A stretch of 7,268 nucleotides of DNA, from the NCBI GenBank assembly GCA_002691095.1, contig NZGU01000023.1, positions 19,375 through 26,642 on the forward strand, written 5' to 3'. Under the pieces are notes generated by a model, which worked only from the letters and a program-made list of their open reading frames with translations, was not told the origin of the DNA and made no database searches. The DNA comes from Kiritimatiellaceae bacterium (lineage in GTDB: Bacteria; Verrucomicrobiota; Kiritimatiellia; Kiritimatiellales; Pontiellaceae). Each line of letters opens with the position of its first letter. Position 1 is the stretch's first letter. Positions 1 through 6,143 of this stretch are shown here, piece by piece. Both the position numbers and the translations under genes were made by a program.

Positions 1-1
1 G

Positions 2-2263
2 AGTGCTACTGATGAACGGACGCGGAATTTGTGTAATATTATGTCGGTTCGTGCGTTGGTAGAGGCTGAGAATTGGTCGCGATTGTTTGGATTGGTTCCG
101 CAGTTATACCGTACCGATGCGAAATATGATATCACGTTGAATCTGACGTTGATGCGGGCGGGAAAAGCGCGGTATGAGGCGGAGGATTATCTGAATGCGT
201 TGCTTTTGTATCGAATGGTTCTGCCGCGAAATTCATTGCTAGACTTTACGGATAAGAAAATCGCAGGGCTTCAGCAAAAGTTGGATGCGGACAAGCGGGT
301 GGGTATACAGTCGTCTGCTGTAGCCACGCGACAGGCTGAAATTGATGGGTTGGTTGAGTCGAAATCGGTGTTGGTTGATTTGCCGGCGTATGAGGATGAG
401 GTGACGTTTCGTATCGGTCAGATTTATGCAGAGATCAAACGCTATTGGGAGGGGTTTGTTCTCTTTGATAAGTTGTATCGGCAAGATCGGAGTAGTGAGA
501 TCGGGGAAGCGGCGATGTTGCAGTCGGTGCTGGTTTTATATGATGTGAAAGAAATAGCGCGGGCGGAAGAGCGGATTGTTACCTACCTGAATGAGCAACC
601 CGATGGGCAATATGCGCGGACCTTGCTTTCGCTGAAGATGCGAGATAATTTGGTGAAGCAGGAATTTGGCGATGTGGTGGGCATGAAAAGCAATATGGAT
701 ATGATTCCTGAATCATCCGATCTGGATGAAAATGCTTTGCAGGCGGATCTACATTATATGATGGCATTCGGTCTGTTTCAGAATCGAGATTATGCGGATG
801 CAGAGGCTGAGTTTAGTGCGATTTTAAGTGGGTTTGAGAATAGTATTCATTTTAACGATGCGCGTTACTATCGGGGGATGACGCGGATGTTACAGGCCAA
901 GTATGCGGAAGCGCTCAGCGATTTTGAGGGCTATCGGGAGCTGAATAGTAGTGGTGAGCATGCGGCGGCAGCTCTTTTTCGGATGGGTGTCTGCCGATTT
1001 GGTTTAGAGGAGATTGACGCAGCAGAAGCGTTTTTCTCTGAGTTTATTGCGACCTATCCCGAGGACATCCTTGTCTCGGAAGCGTATAGCATGCGTGGGG
1101 ATATCGAGGCTTCGAAGCAGAGCACGGTTGAGGATCCGAATCCATTGGATCGAGCGGTAGCGGATTATCGCAAGGGCATCAACACGGCAACGGCTCCACT
1201 GCAATCATCTTATGCCGCTTTTCAAGCGGCTAAAGTGTATAAGCTTGAGGGACGCTGGGAAGATATCATTGAGCTGATGAACTATTATCTGGATCGCTGG
1301 GAGGAGCTGGCGAACATTTCAGAGGCAACGTTCTGGTTGGGACAGGCGCAAATTGAGATGGGCGAAATTGACGAGGCGGTGGATGCCTATGTGAATACGA
1401 TTGAGCGGTTTGGTAATGATCTCCAGCAGGAGGGGGTCGATAAAATCATCCTGGAGCTCAAACGTGTTGCCGAGCGGTTGATGGAGAACGAGGAGATTGA
1501 GTTTTTGGCAGACCGCGTTCGTTCCATGGGAGAAGATTTGGGGAGTTCACAACCGGTGTTACAGCTTCGGCTCCGGTCGCTGGAGTCGATGTTGAACGGC
1601 ACGCAACTGGCATTTGGCAAAATTTTGATTGAGGATGGGGTGGCATTAGCGGAGCTTTCGCCGGTGGGATTGGCGCTAGTGTGTGATGCGGCGGTGGAAT
1701 CGGCCCCAGAAAAAGTGACGGAAATTTCGTCCTATTTTATGGCGTCGTATGAGGAGTCAGAGTTGCTTTGGAAGGCATATCGGGCTCGAGCGGTATTGTT
1801 GCAGCAGGCGGGATCACTGGATGAGCTGATGGGGGTTATTGAGGAGGCTCAGGGATTGTTTGGAGCGGATCCCTACATGGACTGGGCGCAGTTGATGAAG
1901 GCGGAAGCACAAGCGGAGATGGCGGATTATGAGGGGGCTGAGGAGTCATACAATATGATCCTGGGCGTTGCTGAGTGGCGGGGTGCCACGTATGCGAAGG
2001 CCATGATTGGGCTGGGAAATTGTCGATTACAACAAGATGAGTTGGAGAAGGCACACTCGTTCTTTCAGCGCGTTTATCTTCTGTTCAAAGGATATGATGA
2101 TGGACTGTGGGCGGCAAAAGGGTATTTGGCTGCAGCGCAGACGTTGGAAACACTCGGTCGGGAAGATGAGGCGCGTAGCACGCTGCAGGCGATGTTAGAT
2201 GATTCATATACTCAGTCGCATAGGTTAGCGAGTGAAGCACGTGAGCGGTTGGAACGATTGTAG
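2..2263 (+). CDS. Large TPR-repeat protein, probably periplasmic (5' partial)
   Basis: The frame is open from the left edge, with no stop before an in-frame TTG (29) and ATG (41). Neither has a good ribosome binding site, so I read the gene as starting upstream; 753 residues are visible. The protein is almost wholly helical and built from degenerate tetratricopeptide repeats. Clear helix pairs, numbered from the TTG at 29, lie near residues 238-272, 277-306, 313-344, 433-462, 656-688 and 695-724, with the usual small residue/Gly/Ala/Tyr spacing and 'Y-x-x-A' helix turns. No enzyme motif is visible. TPRs are protein-binding scaffolds. Placement at the head of an ExbB-ExbD-ExbD cluster resembles the link of TPR proteins such as CpoB/YbgF with Tol-Pal, so a periplasmic partner of the motor is likely, but this is inference. 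A signal peptide would lie off the window. The next gene begins 11 bp after its stop. Confidence 0.85.
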   Translation, partial: SATDERTRNLCNIMSVRALVEAENWSRLFGLVPQLYRTDAKYDITLNLTLMRAGKARYEAEDYLNALLLYRMVLPRNSLLDFTDKKIAGLQQKLDADKRVGIQSSAVATRQAEIDGLVESKSVLVDLPAYEDEVTFRIGQIYAEIKRYWEGFVLFDKLYRQDRSSEIGEAAMLQSVLVLYDVKEIARAEERIVTYLNEQPDGQYARTLLSLKMRDNLVKQEFGDVVGMKSNMDMIPESSDLDENALQADLHYMMAFGLFQNRDYADAEAEFSAILSGFENSIHFNDARYYRGMTRMLQAKYAEALSDFEGYRELNSSGEHAAAALFRMGVCRFGLEEIDAAEAFFSEFIATYPEDILVSEAYSMRGDIEASKQSTVEDPNPLDRAVADYRKGINTATAPLQSSYAAFQAAKVYKLEGRWEDIIELMNYYLDRWEELANISEATFWLGQAQIEMGEIDEAVDAYVNTIERFGNDLQQEGVDKIILELKRVAERLMENEEIEFLADRVRSMGEDLGSSQPVLQLRLRSLESMLNGTQLAFGKILIEDGVALAELSPVGLALVCDAAVESAPEKVTEISSYFMASYEESELLWKAYRARAVLLQQAGSLDELMGVIEEAQGLFGADPYMDWAQLMKAEAQAEMADYEGAEESYNMILGVAEWRGATYAKAMIGLGNCRLQQDELEKAHSFFQRVYLLFKGYDDGLWAAKGYLAAAQTLETLGREDEARSTLQAMLDDSYTQSHRLASEARERLERL

Positions 2264-2268
2264 GAGAG
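2263..2268 (+). promoter_or_regulatory. Ribosome binding site deciding the start at 2275
   Basis: GGAGAG overlaps the last base of the preceding stop codon and sits 6 nt before the ATG at 2275. It favours that ATG over the in-frame TTG at 2272, which would leave only 3 nt. The overlap with the upstream stop suggests coupled translation. Confidence 0.6.
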
Positions 2269-2274
2269 CGTTTG

Positions 2275-3138
2275 ATGAAGAATTTTTTGCGTATAGGTTT
2301 GGTGTTGGTGCTGATGGTGGCGTCTACGGTTGAGGCTGCTCCCTTGTCGGCAGAATTGGTGATGTCGGGTGGACGGACGTGGCGTGGAACGTTGTTGAAG
2401 CGCGATGGCGAATGGATTGAATTTTCAACGGGTGTTTCGGCGCGTCCGATTCGGTTGGGTGCTAGTACGATTGAGAAAATTAACTATGATGTTGAGCTGA
2501 ATTTGGATCGTCTGCTGGAGCTGAAAGAGAATCGGGAGTTTGATCAACTCATTTCGAGTTTGAATGAAGTGCTGAAGCCGTTTGAGCCGTATGGGGATAT
2601 CCCGTCCAATTTGACACGATATCGTGCGTTGTTGATGGAGCTCTATTTTTTAACGGAAGAGTTTGATCAAACACTGACGTATGCGAAACAGATCGAGGCG
2701 GATGCGGGCGATGACGGGGAGGCAGTGGAAAATGCGCAGACGTATCAGGCGTTGGCTCTGATTGAGAGCGGTCGGTCTGATGAGGCGGATGCGCTGATGA
2801 GTCGCTTGGGGTGGTTGGATGATTTAGGTGAAGATTCTGATCCGAAGCAGTTGTTTCTGGGCGCTAAATTGATGAGTGTGAAAAAGGATTTCAATCGTGC
2901 GATGGAGCTGGTGGCATATGTGATTGCCTTTAATTCGCAGAATACAGAGTGGATGCAACCGGCGGAGCTGTTTTGTGCAGAGGTGTATACGGAGTTGGGG
3001 ATGTATGAATCCGCGGAAGAAGTGATTCGCCAAATTGAGCTGTTATACCCGAATACACCTGAGTATGATAAATCAATTATATTGAAAGAAAAAGTAATGG
3101 AGATGAGGGCGTTACAAGCCCTCGAACAGAATAGTTAA
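2275..3138 (+). CDS. Secreted TPR-like protein with N-terminal small beta domain
   Basis: The ATG at 2275 gives 287 residues. Residues 1-21 form a signal peptide: a Lys/Arg n-region, a hydrophobic core rich in Leu and Val, and likely cleavage after VEA, which predicts export to the periplasm. Residues ~26-72 alternate polar and hydrophobic positions in a pattern typical of small SH3/Sm-like beta barrels: RTWRGTL, then GEWIEF, then IRLGASTIEKI. From ~75 onward the chain is helical, with TPR-like helix pairs near 115-142, 152-180, 190-220 and 228-258. There are no catalytic motifs. The exact family is not recognised. Position between the large TPR gene and the ExbB gene suggests an accessory, possibly adaptor, component of the same envelope machine. 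The beta-domain call rests on the residue pattern only. Confidence 0.82.
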   Translation: MKNFLRIGLVLVLMVASTVEAAPLSAELVMSGGRTWRGTLLKRDGEWIEFSTGVSARPIRLGASTIEKINYDVELNLDRLLELKENREFDQLISSLNEVLKPFEPYGDIPSNLTRYRALLMELYFLTEEFDQTLTYAKQIEADAGDDGEAVENAQTYQALALIESGRSDEADALMSRLGWLDDLGEDSDPKQLFLGAKLMSVKKDFNRAMELVAYVIAFNSQNTEWMQPAELFCAEVYTELGMYESAEEVIRQIELLYPNTPEYDKSIILKEKVMEMRALQALEQNS

Positions 3139-3151
3139 TTTTATTAATGAC

Positions 3152-3157
3152 AGGAGA
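3152..3157 (+). promoter_or_regulatory. Ribosome binding site deciding the ExbB start
   Basis: AGGAGA lies 3 nt before an in-frame GTG (3161) and 9 nt before an ATG (3167). The spacing to GTG is too short for efficient initiation, so the ATG at 3167 is preferred. The two choices differ by only two residues. Confidence 0.6.
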
Positions 3158-3166
3158 ACAGTGAAT

Positions 3167-3919
3167 ATGAACGGGAAAAAATATTGGGGCATGGTGTTTT
3201 TGACAATGATAGTGATGACGGCATCAGTTTTTGCCCAAGCTGAGGGAACCATCACGGAGGAGAAAACCACATTGTGGCAGATGATTCTGCAGGGTGGTTG
3301 GGCGATGATTCCGTTGGGATTGATGTCAACAGCGATGGTCTATTTTATTGTGCAAAATTCGTTGGCACTGCGCGAGAAGGTGTTGTTGCGCCCTGATATG
3401 TTGCCAGACTTTATTGCGCTGATGAAGGATAAGAAGATCGTGGAGGCTCATACACTTTGCAAAGAGAATGAGACCTTATTCACGTATGTCTTTCAGGCTG
3501 GGCTGGAGCGTTGCTCAACTACGCGTGAAATCAATTTTGGCAAAGTGAAAGAGGCGATTGAAGAGGCGAGCACGGAGGAAGTTACGAGCTACATGAAGCC
3601 GATCGATTACCTTTCCATTATTGGGGCAACGGCTCCGATGTTGGGACTGCTGGGTACGGTTTCAGGTATGATTAAGGCGTTCCAAACGATCGGTTCGCAG
3701 GGCATGGGAAAACCGGAAGTGTTGGCGGGTAACATTGGTGAGGCACTGGTTACGACCGCTACGGGGTTGATCATTGCGATTCCGGCGATGCTGTTCTATT
3801 ACTATTTCCGCAATAGTTTTATCAAAACGACGGCATCATTGGGTCGTAATATCGGCGGATTACTTGATACGCTTGAAACCGGTGAGCTTCCGTTGGGTTT
3901 TGGTGAGTCGTCTGAGTAA
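3167..3919 (+). CDS. exbB: MotA/TolQ/ExbB-family proton channel protein with signal peptide
   Basis: This is an inner-membrane subunit of the proton-driven ExbBD/TolQR motor, 250 residues from the ATG at 3167. Residues 1-23 look like a cleavable signal peptide (VFA|QA), an addition absent from E. coli ExbB. Membrane segments follow at ~44-66, ~148-172 and ~192-214, with a cytoplasmic helical region between the first and second. The family core is plain: TAPMLGLLGTVSGMI in the second segment and GEALVTTATGLIIAIPA in the third. Thr164 and Thr197 match by position the channel-lining threonines known in E. coli ExbB/TolQ (Thr148 and Thr181 in ExbB). Two ExbD genes and a TonB-like gene follow directly, supporting a complete energising complex. 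Sequence alone does not separate Ton-type from Tol-type use; the gene symbol denotes the family. Confidence 0.93.
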   Translation: MNGKKYWGMVFLTMIVMTASVFAQAEGTITEEKTTLWQMILQGGWAMIPLGLMSTAMVYFIVQNSLALREKVLLRPDMLPDFIALMKDKKIVEAHTLCKENETLFTYVFQAGLERCSTTREINFGKVKEAIEEASTEEVTSYMKPIDYLSIIGATAPMLGLLGTVSGMIKAFQTIGSQGMGKPEVLAGNIGEALVTTATGLIIAIPAMLFYYYFRNSFIKTTASLGRNIGGLLDTLETGELPLGFGESSE

Positions 3920-3933
3920 GCATCGCGTAAAAA

Positions 3934-3952
3934 GCTACCTGAGAGGTATAGC
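3934..3952 (+). promoter_or_regulatory. Possible hairpin over the first ExbD ribosome binding site
   Basis: In the 33-bp gap, GCT-ACCT and AGGT-AT-AGC can pair around a GAG loop with a two-base bulge. The 3' arm contains the AGAGG that acts as ribosome binding site for the ATG at 3953. Folding could lower translation of the first ExbD relative to ExbB. The stem is short and its function is inferred. Confidence 0.25.
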
Positions 3953-4357
3953 ATGAAACTAAAATTACCAGCCCGCGAAGACGCTGCGGTGGATATGGCG
4001 CCGATGATTGACCTTGTTTTCCTGTTGTTGATCTTCTTCATGGTTGCATCGGTGGTGACGGAGCTGGAAAAAGTGGAAGTGGAAATCCCGGAATCAAATT
4101 ATGCTAAAGTACCGGAAGATACCAAAGGGCGTATGATGCTTTCGGTGGATGCCAATAACCAGATCTATGCGGGCACCTTGGCGGTGACTATTGAGGAGCT
4201 GAAGAGCTTGATTGATACGGAGTTGGATGCAAATCCGGATTTGCGTGTCTTGATTCGAGCGGATCAGTTAGTGGAGTATAAAACCTGTAAAGAGATCATG
4301 ATTGCGTGTGGTGAAGTGGGCGCAACGGATTTGATCTATGCAACGTTTGAGGAATAA
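3953..4357 (+). CDS. exbD: ExbD/TolR-family biopolymer transport protein (first copy)
   Basis: This 134-residue protein is the usual length for ExbD: a short cytoplasmic N-terminus, one membrane helix (~residues 16-37) and a periplasmic domain. The signature APMIDLVFLLLIFFMV places the conserved proton-carrying aspartate at Asp20 (Asp25 in E. coli ExbD). The C-terminal part, VLIRADQLVEYKTCKEIM, followed by an alpha/beta end near GATDLIYAT, matches the ExbD/TolR periplasmic fold, which is known to dimerise and touch the TonB/TolA rod and, in TolR, peptidoglycan. It should sit inside the ExbB pentamer. The start has GAGG 6 nt upstream. The second ExbD begins 3 bp after the stop. Confidence 0.94.
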   Translation: MKLKLPAREDAAVDMAPMIDLVFLLLIFFMVASVVTELEKVEVEIPESNYAKVPEDTKGRMMLSVDANNQIYAGTLAVTIEELKSLIDTELDANPDLRVLIRADQLVEYKTCKEIMIACGEVGATDLIYATFEE

Positions 4358-4360
4358 GCG

Positions 4361-4795
4361 ATGAAGCTACTTGATGAAATGATAAACAAGAAGGCGGAAT
4401 TGCAAATTGCTCCGCTGATTGATGTGGTCTTCTTGCTGTTGATCTATTTTATGGTGACGGCTTCTTTGATTAAGAAAGAGGCTGATTTGGGATTTATGCT
4501 TCCGGCCAAGGTCGATGTCCCCGAATCCCTTGACATCCCGATTGAGGTGTTGATTGAGGTTTCGGAGTTGGGTGACATTCTGATTGAGGGAATGGTTTTC
4601 GGCAAGGATGAGAGTAATTTAGACGATTTGATCGGTCAGCTGCTTTCCCTTAAGGAGGCTGCGGATTCTTCGGGCAGTGAATTGATTGTGAATATTTTAC
4701 CGGCGGATAAAGCGCTTCATGGTCGGATTATCAATGTGATGGATGCGTGTGCGGCGGCCAATGTTAAGAATATGTCGTTTAGCATGGCGATGTGA
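4361..4795 (+). CDS. exbD: ExbD/TolR-family biopolymer transport protein (second copy)
   Basis: This 144-residue protein has the same layout as the preceding ExbD. One membrane helix (~residues 16-37) contains IAPLIDVVFLLLIYFMV, with Asp21 as the conserved proton-carrying residue. Its periplasmic domain keeps the family ending (VNILPADKALHGRIINVM, then AAANVKNMSFSM), but resembles its neighbour little outside the helix, so this is not a recent duplication. It is more acidic between residues 50 and 100. GAGGA 7 nt upstream, inside the end of the previous gene, serves as ribosome binding site, suggesting translational coupling. Both copies keep the aspartate, so both can in principle work in the channel, perhaps as an ExbD heterodimer; that is inference. 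Confidence 0.93.
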   Translation: MKLLDEMINKKAELQIAPLIDVVFLLLIYFMVTASLIKKEADLGFMLPAKVDVPESLDIPIEVLIEVSELGDILIEGMVFGKDESNLDDLIGQLLSLKEAADSSGSELIVNILPADKALHGRIINVMDACAAANVKNMSFSMAM

Positions 4796-4810
4796 GGAGA
4801 GTGATTTTTC

Positions 4811-6133
4811 ATGGGGTTAAGATCATTACGATCCAGGCACACGAAGTCTAGCGCAGCGTTGGTCAGCCTAGGTATTCACGCGTTGTTAATCGTGGTGGCG
4901 CTCTCGTTTGTGGCGGTAACAGTCATTGAAAAAGAGGAGCAACAGTTCGAGGCGAAGCCGGTCAAACGACCGGTTCAGAAGCTTCGTAAACTCAAGGTGC
5001 CGGTTAAAAATTCTAAAAAGAAGCCCAAGCCCAAGCTCCGGAAACAGATTGTTGTTAAAAACCTGAATCGGAAAACACCGTCATTCAAGATGCCTGAAAT
5101 TCGGGGTGTTAAAGGGGGGCTGGGTGCAGCTGGTGATGGCGGGGGAGGCATGGAGACCATTGGGTTTAGTATGCCCGAACTGGATTTTTTTGGAACCAAA
5201 GCAAAAGGCGAAAAGGTCTGTTTTTTGGTGCATTTTGGTCCGGCGACCATGTCGGTCTTTCAAGATGGAAAAACGTCGTATACACCGTTTTCAAGAATGA
5301 CAGCGTTAACCATTCGGAATCGATTAGCGGAGTTAATTAGTGGGTTACCTGCGTATACGTTGTTCAACGTGGCGGCTTATTATGCTGGTGATACGTGGGC
5401 GCTTTCGCCCTCTATGCTGCCGGCGAATCCGTCGAATAAGGAGCGGGTATTGGATTGGATGGAGCCGGTGAACCCCCTAGAGGGTCAGTATCAGCACTGT
5501 TTTCAGATTCCATCGGGTGCACGTAGTGCGGTGAATCGAGCCCAGAACAACTGGCCCACTCGAGTGGCGGATGAACTTCCTTTTTATGCGCCGAAATGGG
5601 TCTATCCATACGAGGTGGATGAGCGTTATCGGAAAAAATATGCGAGTGATGCGCCCGAATTTACGATGAGTAAGCAAGCCAACCCGTCGTATAGCATTGG
5701 ACCGGCATTCATGCATTGGGGTCGTGCAGTTGCTTGGGCATTGCTGGAACAAAAGCCGGATACGATATTTATCCTGACGACTAACTATATTGATGGTTGG
5801 TCGGTTAACGATAATAATATCCCCCAAGGGAATAGTGCGCGACTGATCAGGGAAAATGAGCCGGATAAAACGGCGCGCGCATTTGCGTTAATGATGCGAG
5901 ATGTGTATGGACCGGATAAAAAGGCTTGGCCGAGTGTGAATGTGGTGGTGTTAACACCCGCAGGTAGAAGCACGGATGGTGCGTATCGGACGCTGAATCA
6001 GGAGTTTAATAAGATTTATCGTTCGTTCGGAGGACAGGGTTCGGTCATTGAGGACATCAAAGATTATATGAACGATGAAGAGAAAGAGCTCTATAATCAA
6101 TATCGCAGTCAGTACGCCGGTCAGTCTGAGTAA
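4811..6133 (+). CDS. TonB/TolA-like membrane anchor joined to a degenerate vWA-like domain
   Basis: This 440-residue protein has AGGAGAG 9 nt before its ATG. Residues 1-14 are basic; a membrane helix spans ~15-37 and contains Ser19 and His23, the same S-x3-H spacing as Ser16/His20 in E. coli TonB. A very Lys/Pro-rich stretch (~49-88) and a Gly-rich linker (~99-113) follow, as in TonB/TolA rods. From ~134 to ~405 the pattern fits a vWA fold: first strand KVCFLVHF, helix IRNRLAELISGLP, strand FNVAAYYAGDTWAL, then NKERVLDWMEPVNP, helix GRAVAWALLEQKPDTIFILT and last strand VNVVVLTPAG. The metal site looks lost: DxSxS reads HxGxA at 141-145, and the usual LTDG reads LTTN at 322-325. About 70 residues rich in aromatics and prolines are inserted near 222-292. 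No TonB C-terminal receptor-binding domain is seen. As the last operon gene it is the likely energy transducer for the ExbB/ExbD motor; its target is unknown. Confidence 0.82.
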   Translation: MGLRSLRSRHTKSSAALVSLGIHALLIVVALSFVAVTVIEKEEQQFEAKPVKRPVQKLRKLKVPVKNSKKKPKPKLRKQIVVKNLNRKTPSFKMPEIRGVKGGLGAAGDGGGGMETIGFSMPELDFFGTKAKGEKVCFLVHFGPATMSVFQDGKTSYTPFSRMTALTIRNRLAELISGLPAYTLFNVAAYYAGDTWALSPSMLPANPSNKERVLDWMEPVNPLEGQYQHCFQIPSGARSAVNRAQNNWPTRVADELPFYAPKWVYPYEVDERYRKKYASDAPEFTMSKQANPSYSIGPAFMHWGRAVAWALLEQKPDTIFILTTNYIDGWSVNDNNIPQGNSARLIRENEPDKTARAFALMMRDVYGPDKKAWPSVNVVVLTPAGRSTDGAYRTLNQEFNKIYRSFGGQGSVIEDIKDYMNDEEKELYNQYRSQYAGQSE

Positions 6134-6143
6134 TCGCTAAGGT

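Noticed and set aside
29..43. TTG at 29 or ATG at 41 as true start of the large TPR protein
   Set aside because: The frame is open to the window edge, there is no convincing ribosome binding site before either codon, and the protein would lack a signal peptide expected from its context. The gene most likely starts upstream.
4958..4973. Perfect inverted repeat CCGGTC-AAAC-GACCGG
   Set aside because: It lies inside the Lys/Pro-rich coding region, where Pro-Val and Arg-Pro-Val codons produce it naturally; no T-run follows and no regulatory context is visible.
5477..5827. 116-codon open frame on the - strand inside the TonB-vWA gene
   Set aside because: It is antisense to a well-supported coding region, has no family resemblance or ribosome binding site, and its composition fits a shadow frame. 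Other antisense frames within the cluster were dismissed for the same reason.
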